Of a stretch of 64,000 nt of DNA, positions 47,901 to 55,603 are shown one piece after another. How positions within the stretch are numbered: the stretch's first letter is position 1; each line of letters opens with the position of its first letter. Origin of the DNA: Hyphococcus formosus (GTDB lineage Bacteria; Pseudomonadota; Alphaproteobacteria; Caulobacterales; Parvularculaceae); assembly GCF_046736345.1 (NCBI RefSeq), contig NZ_CP157210.1, positions 1,302,001 to 1,366,000 of the forward strand, given 5' to 3'. Under the pieces are notes generated by a model. It made no database searches and was not told where the DNA came from. It saw only the letters and a program-made list of their open reading frames with translations. The position numbers were made by a program, and so were the translations under genes.

Positions 47901-48777
47901 ATCCATTTAATAGTTGAATTGAATCCGCGCCGGCACCCAATAAAATATCGCCGGTAATGTCACCCGCATTTTGTACATTCTCGACCGTTGCATCGCCAGC
48001 CAATATGCCGGCTGTCAAAATCGCGCCGCCACCGCCGGAAATCACACCACCAGCGTTATTGACGATATTTGTAACGTTACCAGGGTTATCGTCGTCGACG
48101 AAAACGCCGTAACCAAATGTCGATAAAATTTGCCCACTATTGTTCAGTGTGCCTCCGGCTTCATCAAAAAGAACGCCATGAGAGTCTGTTACGCCGCCGT
48201 CAACCGCACCTTCCGACGACACCAGACCGCCAGCTAAAACATTAACGACTGAGCGCTCGCCCGCGAGAATACCGCCCGCCGAATCTCCTGTCGTCCGGAC
48301 AACACCGCCAGCACCAATCGTCACGATGCTGTCGTCATCCACATCAATACCATCTGAATCGAGACCGTTTGTTGTAAGTATGCCGGTATTCAGAACGACA
48401 GTGTCGTCATCCGTATTAATACCATCTTGAGCGTCATCGTTTATTGTGATTGTACCGTTATTGGTAACATCACCACGCAAATCGACCTCAATACCGCGAT
48501 CTGATGTACTCGTAATCTCCCCATTGTTTACGACCGTAGCGTCATTATCAAGATAGATCCCGACAGCAACGTCGGCACCAGCATCAATGTTCAAGGTTAC
48601 ATCGTCTTGGGTGGAAGCAATAAAACCGTCAGCATCAACACCCGTACATGAAATAATTGTACCCGGCGGAAGTGAACCGTCCGTGGTGTTGGGTGTACAG
48701 TCAGCACTCGCGCTGCCGAAAATACCCAAACAATTTACCAAAACAGTGGTACCAAGAAGTTGCGATAAAACTCTCAT
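44941..48777 (-). CDS. Autotransporter with duplicated beta-helix passenger
   Basis: 1278 residues, start at 48777 behind GGGGGGA. Signal peptide ends GSASA-D. The passenger is made of about 22-residue units (pattern N-G-x-I-x-T-x-G-D/E-x-A-E/D-G-I), consistent with a beta-helix. The passenger itself is duplicated: residues about 50-350 and about 375-740 share the same order of unit repeat, VLFDE/VRFDE block, NNAGGVI/NNATGVI block and a final glycine/aspartate-rich block. A spacer leads to a C-terminal autotransporter barrel (about 990-1278) ending VRF. Surface-exposed; role unknown. Downstream of the receptor gene on the same strand, but a terminator stands between. Confidence 0.92.
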   Translation of the reverse strand: MRVLSQLLGTTVLVNCLGIFGSASADCTPNTTDGSLPPGTIISCTGVDADGFIASTQDDVTLNIDAGADVAVGIYLDNDATVVNNGEITSTSDRGIEVDLRGDVTNNGTITINDDAQDGINTDDDTVVLNTGILTTNGLDSDGIDVDDDSIVTIGAGGVVRTTGDSAGGILAGERSVVNVLAGGLVSSEGAVDGGVTDSHGVLFDEAGGTLNNSGQILSTFGYGVFVDDDNPGNVTNIVNNAGGVISGGGGAILTAGILAGDATVENVQNAGDITGDILLGAGADSIQLLNGSTINGSVDLSLGDDTAEIVDLSAGMLSGTLDGGDGSDKLSLIYNSSGSTSGLFATTGFETQSIIANGAATTVTIAAGTPLSGGIVLSGDGIVINNDDINVANDEGIFANDNITLINNANIVTTGDFAEGIDSGDNVSITHTGSIITDGENAEGLETNFGSTISVASGATIETSGEGAEGILINDNSVVNHAGSITTTGDQGEGIQIVDMGIVNIAETGSISTAGEGAEGIYSVLQGEITLNGSIEATGDDADGIDGDNETIVTIGSTGSILVSGDGAEGVVLGTGSQMQNDGSVVASGASGAIGVRFDEGVGTLTNNGLISAVNGEGINVIGGSAGEVVSVINNATGVIIGGASEYAINGSLGTEEITNAGSITGNSILESGEDIFRIVDAGTVDGWINLGSDNDLFVLSGAGADAVSGTINGDDDIDTFVIDNAVTSLSGSQITNFEILNQLSGSSNVTDDISFDIATIGGGNLNIMSGAELDADVTVANGAVISGLGDIGGDLNLAGTFLVGDPSGQAGTVGIGGDLSVMPGSDITIYFSSGTSSLIDVAGQAVIDGGEITLSGNLASVGSEFTIISADGGITENSPLSISATNLLFAEIADVVSSGNDVVVQVNQLLDGSSILLSMNASSAGAVLQNELGGEVDAQVLNELMTVSGGSNSATLDYALRGLSPEIYTNAPTMVLFEQFEAMTAAFDRRAFVKEDRDRSNYVWSTLSVGDAFYDLDGGTVAYDLSDESFAMGFDTQLRRRVALGAMLGFSSTDADGLSSEISGSTYSFGGYAVVDFGKIAVNSLLAYAKSNFDADRSVANGLSGAKALAEFDANSLVFHHRFSYDVFGKDSAFQLRPSVTFDYYAIRQDGFEEGGDTALGLAVDQKKQSISYAKLGTYVSNSWALPNGLNIRPEAEITWNARLSGAASDIRASFSNANAGGVMIARGANLPGTVISATAGLSIGSEWWNASVNYRYGDGNGYLRNGVTARIDVRF

Positions 48778-48815
48778 TAGAATCCCCCCAAAACATAAAA
48801 ACGGACAGCGGAAAA

Positions 48816-48840
48816 CACACCGCCCATGAAGGGCGGTGTG
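48816..48840 (-). terminator. Intrinsic terminator of the receptor gene
   Basis: CACACCGCCC at 48816-48825 pairs with GGGCGGTGTG at 48831-48840, a perfect ten-pair stem with a five-base loop. On the minus strand the stem is followed by TTTT. It lies between the receptor stop at 48853 and the autotransporter start. Confidence 0.85.
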
Positions 48841-48852
48841 CCATGCTAGAAA

Positions 48853-51800
48853 TTAGAAACGTTTCCGAACATCAAAATAGAAATAGCGTGGCGTAACCGA
48901 ATGTAGCCGTCCGCTATAACCAGCAGAATTGTCGTAAAGCGGGGGCTCATTATTCGTCAGATTGTTGATACCCACGCGAATACGCGTTCCGCTCAATGGT
49001 CCGCTTCTTCTAAAGCTGTAATCCGCATAGAAGTCCAACCGATACCATCGGCTTACTTCGAAATCGATTTCCGTTCCGTCTTCCAGTGTTGCGGTCACGT
49101 CAGGATCATAAACACGGCCGACATAGCGGGCATTCATCCCTACACCGACATTGGAATTATAATTCCAACGGAAATTCGCTGACCCACGCCATTTTGGACG
49201 GCTCTCTACCTGAATAAGGTCGCCCACAGATGACGGATCAATATTTTCAGAACTGATTGAATCGCTAAGAAGCGGTAGCACTTCGTCAAATGGGTCTTGC
49301 TCGTATTTAGTCAAAAGTGCCGCATTCACGCTCACCTTAAACCGCCCATATTTTGTACGCGGCGTCTCATAACGTCCGAAGAAGTCAAAACCTGCTGTTT
49401 TGCGGGTCTGTAGGTTCAGGAATGTTTCGTTGACGAAGAGAATATCCCCGAATGGTTCGATAGAGGTGCCATTCGCAATATTATAGGCCGCAATATCCGC
49501 AATACGATCCGCATCAGGGTCCTCACGTTCGACATTTGGATTGAAGCCCTGCCCCGTCCGGCGCAAGAATTCATCGATCGCGATCTGGTCATTACGCGGA
49601 ATAGTACCGACTGTGCCGTTCAACTCTATCGACCAATAATCAGCCGTAAACACCCAGCCATCAGCCGGCTTCAACACGATACCCGCAGAGAGGTTCGTAC
49701 TTGTTTCAGGCTTCAGGTCAGGGTTACCCGAGATTACGGAGGTCACGGCGAAATCGAGGCAACTCGCTCCGCTTGACTGTTGTACGAATGTACAATGTGA
49801 CCAATCTTCCTGGAAGTTCGAGAACCGCGAGAATGACGGGGTCGATGTTTGCACGAGGTTCGGCGCGCGGAAACCGAGCGAATAAGCCGCCCGGAAGCTC
49901 AGCTGATCCGCAGGTGCCCATGTCGCCAACACCCGTGGTTTCAATACCGTTTCCTCGATATCCGTATAGTGCTCCATCCGGCCCGCCGCCTGAATTGAAG
50001 CAGAACCGATTCCGGTATCCGTAAAGACCGGGATGATCATCTCACTATAGGCAGAAAACACATTCCGCTCTGCGGCAACATCTGCCGTCGCACTCACACC
50101 GAGAAGATCACTCTCGAAAAATTCGCCCGTGAGCGGATTAGTGAATGAAATCGTCCCATCAAGGCGTTCGTCGCGATCGTCTTCAATGGTTTCTCGGCGC
50201 CATTCAACACCCCAACCGAAACCAACGTTACCAGTCGGCAGGGTAAACAAGCGCGGGGTTGATGCCCGCAGATCCCAGGTCATCAATGTGTTGGTACTCT
50301 TGCGCGTAACATCAACACCGATACCCGACGCTTCAACAGCTTCAACATCGGTAATATCGGGGCCGTCAAAGATATTCAGCGCCCCGGCGTCGGAACGCGA
50401 TAATTCCGCATACAATGCTGACCGAGACACCAACAGACCAACGTCTTTCGCAGACGCTCGCGAATAACCGAAAGCGGTGTCCCAATCCCAATTTTTGTAA
50501 ACACCGCGTGCACCGCCCAAGGTACGCCATTGCGTTTGAGATACGTCAATTGTACGTGCACCGAGCTCATTAAAGCGGTATCGACGGACCGCGATATCCA
50601 GCCCCTCTGCTGGCGCATCAATATCCGGGAGCCGGTTTGGATTTGCCGATCCGTCAGGCAGCATCTCTGCGCCAAACGGGTTCCAGTAATAACTGGCCGG
50701 AATTACAAAATTGTTCGATGTCGAAAGAACCGATGGGCCAAAGAACTTTTCTGATTGCGAATTATAGAAAATAAAATCGCCATAAAGCTCGATGGAATCG
50801 TTAAGCTCATGGGTTGCATTCAGCGCCAGATTGAAACGCTGCGTATCGGGAATAATTTTGCGCAATCTGTTTTGGTTGTCGTATAGAGGACGCGTGCGAT
50901 ATGCCTCATCCCCCACCAACAAATCGAGACCATTTCCCGACGTCGTTGTTGAGGACGTAAACGACCCATCATCAAGCTCTAAACCATTTCCGAAAGGAAT
51001 ACTGTGCTGTGACGAGTTTGGAAAAAACCCTTCTGGCTGAAGGTGGAACAGACCTGCACTACTGGTGATCGAATCGCCATTTTGACGGACCCGTTCTCCA
51101 TCAATGCCGTCCGCGCTCGAATCTGCATGACCGACACGGAACTCACCATAGGGCGAGAAGCTGGAATCATTTCTAAAGCTGGTCGACCCGTAAAATGGGC
51201 TATCTGGCGAAAGCCGAGGGTCGAACTGATGATCAGCGTCCGCCGTAAAATCTAGATCGGTAGCATCAAGCCCCTTACGGTCGTAATATTGTGCGGAGAA
51301 CGACACATTGGTCCGGTCATCATTGAAATATCTGCCGCCATACACCCGCAAATTGAGATCGCGTTGATCCGTACCTTCGGCCAGGCCATAGCGGACGCGC
51401 GCATTCAACCCTTCATAATCGTCACGAATAACCGCATTGAGGACCCCGGAAATCGCGTCAGAACCGTAAAGCGCAGACGCGCCATCCCGAAGGATTTCAA
51501 CACGGCCCAAACCATAGGTCGGGATCGCATTCATATTGACAAATTGAATCGGTACACCGCCAAAAGTCTGTGTTTGAGGGTGCGAAACGATACGGCGGCC
51601 ATTCACCAAAACCAGCGATGTATCAGCCCCGAGCGTACGAAGATTCAATGATGCGATATCGCCCCGTGCATCATTGGAAAGCTCAGCCGTGCTGTTGAAA
51701 TCAAGCCCACCAGCCTGCGGAATATTGGTTAAAAGATCTTCGAAAGTGAGGTCGCCCGCGCCTTCAATATCATCGCTTCCGAGAACCGTAACCGGTAATT

Positions 51801-51975
51801 CCCCAGCGATATTTGCCCCTTTAACCTGCGTACCGACGACGACAATTTCATCTGTTTCTGATTGAGCGTCAGGTTCGTTTGCGTCATTGGAATCTTGCTG
51901 CGCATGAGCAACGCTCGAAAATGCCAACAAGCTAGCGGTGCCAAGTAAAAATTGGCCAAGCAGATTTTTTTTCAC
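48853..51975 (-). CDS. Large TonB-dependent receptor
   Basis: 1040 residues from a GTG at 51975 with GAGGGGA upstream. Signal peptide ends SVAHAQ. TonB-box-like DEIVVVGTQV, plug motifs LNLRTLGADTSLVLVNGRR and VEILRDGASALYGSDAISGV, and a barrel of about 800 residues ending DVRKRF. The size and the LNLRGLG/NGRR plug style match receptors found with oligomeric or complex substrates, but no substrate can be read. Own promoter region (51976-52148) upstream. Confidence 0.94.
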   Translation of the reverse strand: MKKNLLGQFLLGTASLLAFSSVAHAQQDSNDANEPDAQSETDEIVVVGTQVKGANIAGELPVTVLGSDDIEGAGDLTFEDLLTNIPQAGGLDFNSTAELSNDARGDIASLNLRTLGADTSLVLVNGRRIVSHPQTQTFGGVPIQFVNMNAIPTYGLGRVEILRDGASALYGSDAISGVLNAVIRDDYEGLNARVRYGLAEGTDQRDLNLRVYGGRYFNDDRTNVSFSAQYYDRKGLDATDLDFTADADHQFDPRLSPDSPFYGSTSFRNDSSFSPYGEFRVGHADSSADGIDGERVRQNGDSITSSAGLFHLQPEGFFPNSSQHSIPFGNGLELDDGSFTSSTTTSGNGLDLLVGDEAYRTRPLYDNQNRLRKIIPDTQRFNLALNATHELNDSIELYGDFIFYNSQSEKFFGPSVLSTSNNFVIPASYYWNPFGAEMLPDGSANPNRLPDIDAPAEGLDIAVRRYRFNELGARTIDVSQTQWRTLGGARGVYKNWDWDTAFGYSRASAKDVGLLVSRSALYAELSRSDAGALNIFDGPDITDVEAVEASGIGVDVTRKSTNTLMTWDLRASTPRLFTLPTGNVGFGWGVEWRRETIEDDRDERLDGTISFTNPLTGEFFESDLLGVSATADVAAERNVFSAYSEMIIPVFTDTGIGSASIQAAGRMEHYTDIEETVLKPRVLATWAPADQLSFRAAYSLGFRAPNLVQTSTPSFSRFSNFQEDWSHCTFVQQSSGASCLDFAVTSVISGNPDLKPETSTNLSAGIVLKPADGWVFTADYWSIELNGTVGTIPRNDQIAIDEFLRRTGQGFNPNVEREDPDADRIADIAAYNIANGTSIEPFGDILFVNETFLNLQTRKTAGFDFFGRYETPRTKYGRFKVSVNAALLTKYEQDPFDEVLPLLSDSISSENIDPSSVGDLIQVESRPKWRGSANFRWNYNSNVGVGMNARYVGRVYDPDVTATLEDGTEIDFEVSRWYRLDFYADYSFRRSGPLSGTRIRVGINNLTNNEPPLYDNSAGYSGRLHSVTPRYFYFDVRKRF

Positions 51976-52148
51976 GCTATCCCCTCGTGTGATTTTTTTA
52001 AGATTCGAGTTTTAAGTTTTGCATTGTCTGGTTTCGACACCAAATACGTATCGTTTACAGACCAATAACCAAAACACATACGTCAAGCGCAAAGCACACG
52101 CTAAAGACGCAGGAGCATCATAAAATCAATTTTACGTGGAAGGTTTTG

Positions 52149-54239
52149 TTATTTGTCTGTGTGGTGACTAATTACGGTCAGGTCGCACGCAGAATGGCTT
52201 AAGGTTTGAATATGGCTCGCTTCCGCAACATCCTGCTCCGCGATGACGTCCAAACTGGAAAATGGCGTTTTCCACTCTACCAACGTCAGGTCATCTATCT
52301 CTACTCGCGCCGCCTCTTGGGCAACGCTTTCAAATTCCAATAGAACGCGAATCGAACGGGTACCCACGCGCGGGCTTGCGAAATCAAATTCTAACGCTTC
52401 TTCGCTTTCGGGCGATATCAGGACAGACCCCAACTCAATCGTCGGACCGTTTGAAAGCGCGTCACTAAGGCCCTGACTCGATTTTCGCCGTTGAAGTTTA
52501 GCGGTCACGCGAACCGGTACATCGCTCGAAATATTCGCCGCCAGGGTCATCGTTGACCCACTCTTATACACCCGTAGAAACTTGCGCATGCCCATTTTGG
52601 CGCTCTCATCCGCACCAAGCGTCACAACAAGCTTTTTATCACCGGCATAATCATCATCTGATGAAAGGATTATACGCTTGTCCTGATCAAGCCAGCTTCG
52701 GTCCTTACTCTTGAACAGGTCATAGGCGTCAAAATCACCTCTTGCCAATAGGTCTTTACCGAGACGAACTTTAGGCGGTACCGCACATGCCGTACCCGTT
52801 TCTACCGCCGCCAGATCATTAAACCACGGCACGCCATCAAGCGAATGGAGACGCGCGTCACCTGTAAGTACGGTTTTCAACGGTTGAACAGGACAGCCTG
52901 TCTCGGACTGCGCTTTGGCAAACAAATGACCGCCCGACGGAGTAATTTCGATATTCTTGTTTGATGATAGCGACATGATCCGTTTGTTGATCATTCGGCG
53001 CATTTGATCCGTCGCCGGCGTGGGTTTATATCCTTTGATATAGAGCGGAACCACTTCAGCGCGATAAAACTCCCCATCATCGAGCCAGACATAAAGCAAT
53101 GCCGTGGCCTGTGGTGAATAGAAATATTGATCGAACAGAAAATTCCCCAACGACCAGGCAATTAGCCGATTGTTGTATAATTCCAGCCCTTGGAAAACAT
53201 GGGGATGATGGCCGATCGCCACGGCCGCGCCTTCGTCAAGCGCGAGCTTTAGCTTGGTTTCCATATCCATTGTCGGCCGGTCCGCATATTCAAGACCGCC
53301 ATGATATTGAACAATCGGTAGCGCGCCCGCCGACGCGCTTTTACGCACATCCGAAAGAATATTCGCTGTCGTTCCTAGCGCTGCGCCCCCTTTTGTATCA
53401 GTCGCCGATTGGGTGGGATTGCCCCCTTCCCAACCAACATAGCTCATAAAGGCATAACGACGACCGGCGAGATCGGTTTTATATGGCTTAAGCGCTTGTT
53501 TTTCATTCAACCCCGCACCGGAATAGCCAAGGTCACTTTTGCGGATATGCTCAAGCGTTTTCTTGAGACCGCTATCAAGGTAATCATAGGTGTGATTATT
53601 GCCTAACGCGACGTAATCAACGCCGGCCCAACGCAGCGCATCAAGCGTCTCAGGCGGTGAATAGAACGTCACAAGTTTCTTCGCTGCATCATTTGGCGGC
53701 TCAGAAAAAACCGACGTTTCCAGATTGATGGAGGTAAAATCCGCCACCTTTAAGTAGGGCGAAATAACCTCAATTAGTTTCTTTGTGTCGGTCTCAATGC
53801 GGTCAGAATCAATAAGCTTCGGCTCACCACGAAATGGCTTGGAATATCGCCGCCCCATCATGGTGTCCCCGCCAAAGGCAAGCATCACTCGGTTCGGCTT
53901 CTTCGTAACTAACTGAATGCCGGGTAGCTCGCCATGACCGTTCAAGGCGCTGCCGGTTGCGATCTCGCTCGAACTGAAGGATTGAACCATCGCATAATGG
54001 CCCGGCGCTTTTACGCTCAGCGTAACGGTTTCTGCATCGGCGACGTCGATCGAGAAAGCACCCGCAGCATCGGTCTTGTATTGATTGCCGTTAAATTCAA
54101 CGGTTGCGGAAATCGCCTTTCCGTTTTCATCGGTTACGCGGCCCCGGAGATCCCCGCTCTGCGCATGTGCAATAGTAGAAAAGAATAGGATGAATGAGCT
54201 GGTCAAAGCCCCCGCGAATTGTGTTAGATTTATCTGCAC
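52149..54239 (-). CDS. CapA-family protein with N-terminal carboxypeptidase-regulatory-like domain
   Basis: 696 residues from the GTG at 54239; a GTG at 54251 is inside a hairpin stem and has no ribosome site. Signal peptide ends TIAHAQ. A CarboxypepD_reg-like domain (about 30-90, GRVTDENGKAISATV) precedes a CapA/PgsA domain (about 115-400): MLAFGGDTMMGRRY, SINLETSV, ALGNNHTYDYLDSG, VQYHGGLEY, IGHHPHVFQGLELYNN. CapA folds as a binuclear metal phosphoesterase and takes part in poly-gamma-glutamate or capsule production. A C-terminal beta-rich extension of about 200 residues follows, perhaps carbohydrate binding. Role here is open. Confidence 0.85.
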   Translation of the reverse strand: MQINLTQFAGALTSSFILFFSTIAHAQSGDLRGRVTDENGKAISATVEFNGNQYKTDAAGAFSIDVADAETVTLSVKAPGHYAMVQSFSSSEIATGSALNGHGELPGIQLVTKKPNRVMLAFGGDTMMGRRYSKPFRGEPKLIDSDRIETDTKKLIEVISPYLKVADFTSINLETSVFSEPPNDAAKKLVTFYSPPETLDALRWAGVDYVALGNNHTYDYLDSGLKKTLEHIRKSDLGYSGAGLNEKQALKPYKTDLAGRRYAFMSYVGWEGGNPTQSATDTKGGAALGTTANILSDVRKSASAGALPIVQYHGGLEYADRPTMDMETKLKLALDEGAAVAIGHHPHVFQGLELYNNRLIAWSLGNFLFDQYFYSPQATALLYVWLDDGEFYRAEVVPLYIKGYKPTPATDQMRRMINKRIMSLSSNKNIEITPSGGHLFAKAQSETGCPVQPLKTVLTGDARLHSLDGVPWFNDLAAVETGTACAVPPKVRLGKDLLARGDFDAYDLFKSKDRSWLDQDKRIILSSDDDYAGDKKLVVTLGADESAKMGMRKFLRVYKSGSTMTLAANISSDVPVRVTAKLQRRKSSQGLSDALSNGPTIELGSVLISPESEEALEFDFASPRVGTRSIRVLLEFESVAQEAARVEIDDLTLVEWKTPFSSLDVIAEQDVAEASHIQTLSHSACDLTVISHHTDK

Positions 54240-54247
54240 AGCCTGCC

Positions 54248-54268
54248 CCACCGATTTTTTGTCGGTGG
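54248..54268 (-). promoter_or_regulatory. Hairpin over the CapA-family gene start
   Basis: CCACCGA at 54248-54254 pairs with TCGGTGG at 54262-54268 around a seven-base loop. On the minus strand its 3' arm contains GGTGGGG, the likely ribosome site of the GTG at 54239. Such overlap could limit translation, or it could end transcription from upstream. Evidence is structure only. Confidence 0.4.
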
Positions 54269-54520
54269 AGCATAGTCAACAACGCGAAATAATCGCAAGA
54301 GCAGTGATCAATTTCGTCGTAAAAACATGCAATTAACGTAAAGCTATGACCTAACACCCATAGTCTATAGGTTCGGTCAATAAGCCTGTTAATAGGTCTG
54401 TTATTTTATTCCGTATAAATACTGTCAACCTATTTGACGCAAGTCGATAATCGTAATCGATGCGACATGGCCCAAGTCAACGCCATACAGAGATCGCTAA
54501 CTTGGACCACTTCAACGCCT

Positions 54521-55471
54521 TTATTGTTTCGCGCTTAGATCTTTCTCCGCCGCGAGATAGGCCCAGGTACTCCAGAAAGGTGTTTCGACCACGCTTTTAT
54601 GTAGCGCATTCGCCTTTTCGGTTTCGCCTTGATAGGCGTACCAATTGCCGATGCCATAGGCCACCGTCATGTCGCGGCCATTCCATTCAGAAACAGGCTT
54701 GTTCGGATCAAGAATTTCATCCGGCGTGACAACACCTTTATAAAGCATGACCCGCTTGAAATAAGGATAGGTTCTATCTGCTTCGATATCAGGTGAAATC
54801 TCCGCGACAAGTGCTCTAGCCTTCTCGTCGTGACCGGATCTTTTATAGATATTATACAGCCAATCGGTAGTTCCGATTAACATGTCATTCGTATCGCCCG
54901 TTTTTAGGCAACGCTCAAAAGCACTCGCTGCCGTTTCATAATCTCCGTGTAGATAGTAATAAAGACCGATATGGTACCACACCCAATGTTCATAGGTGCC
55001 GTGCGGCTTTCCTTTGGCATCGATTTCATATTCGCGAACTTCTGACTCCTCAATCAGGGATAGCGCCTCGGTAAAATCAACAATTGCGTTCTCGAGATCG
55101 CGAACCGTCATATATCGATGACCGCGATGGCGGCGCAGCTTGTAGGAATTCGGGAATTTCAATAAGCCCTGGCTATAAACACCAATCGCAGCTTGGTATT
55201 GGCGACGCGACGCATAAAGCCCACCGAGAGAAATATACTCATCTTCGCTTAATGATACCTTTGACTTCAGCTCACTGATTTGTTCGCGAAGTCGTTGATC
55301 ACGCTCAGGTGCTATTGACTGTTGGTATAGTGGACCCCCCAAAAACGAGGTCGTTTCGACAATTTTCTCAGTTTGATCTGTCTCCGCGCTCGCCTTGTTA
55401 TCGGCCGAAACATTGCTGCACGCAGATAATAACATAATCGCTACGACCGCTACGCCTGTCATTTTTCTCAT
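54521..55471 (-). CDS. Tetratricopeptide-repeat lipoprotein
   Basis: 316 residues, ribosome site AGGTGA. Lipobox LSAC. Three or four TPR units: ISLGGLYASRRQYQAAIGVY, RGHRYMTVRDLENAIVDF, IGLYYYLHGDYETAASAFER, and ALVAEI region after a KRSGHDEKARALV stretch. TPR proteins carry protein-protein contacts, and one beside a receptor may help assemble a surface complex. Lies between the CapA and the STN-receptor genes on the same strand, 132 bases after a strong hairpin. Confidence 0.82.
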   Translation of the reverse strand: MRKMTGVAVVAIMLLSACSNVSADNKASAETDQTEKIVETTSFLGGPLYQQSIAPERDQRLREQISELKSKVSLSEDEYISLGGLYASRRQYQAAIGVYSQGLLKFPNSYKLRRHRGHRYMTVRDLENAIVDFTEALSLIEESEVREYEIDAKGKPHGTYEHWVWYHIGLYYYLHGDYETAASAFERCLKTGDTNDMLIGTTDWLYNIYKRSGHDEKARALVAEISPDIEADRTYPYFKRVMLYKGVVTPDEILDPNKPVSEWNGRDMTVAYGIGNWYAYQGETEKANALHKSVVETPFWSTWAYLAAEKDLSAKQ

Positions 55472-55558
55472 TATTTTTCACCTGATTATTGAAGTCGGGT
55501 ATTTGTTCGACTGAACATGGCGAGACCGCTTATGCGCTCGAACTGCCAGATACAAATT

Positions 55559-55588
55559 GGCCACAGAACGATCGCCCGTTCTGTGGCC
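55559..55588 (-). terminator. Twelve-pair hairpin after the STN receptor gene
   Basis: GGCCACAGAACG at 55559-55570 pairs perfectly with CGTTCTGTGGCC at 55577-55588 around a six-base loop. It lies 15 bases beyond the receptor stop. On the minus strand only AATTTG follows, a weak T-run, so it may give partial termination or protect the message end. Confidence 0.7.
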
Positions 55589-55603
55589 GTAAATGTGTAG
55601 CGA

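Noticed and set aside
44941..48777. Regular DNA repetition that could suggest a CRISPR array
   Set aside because: The repetition follows codons of imperfect 22-residue protein units and has no constant repeats or unique spacers.
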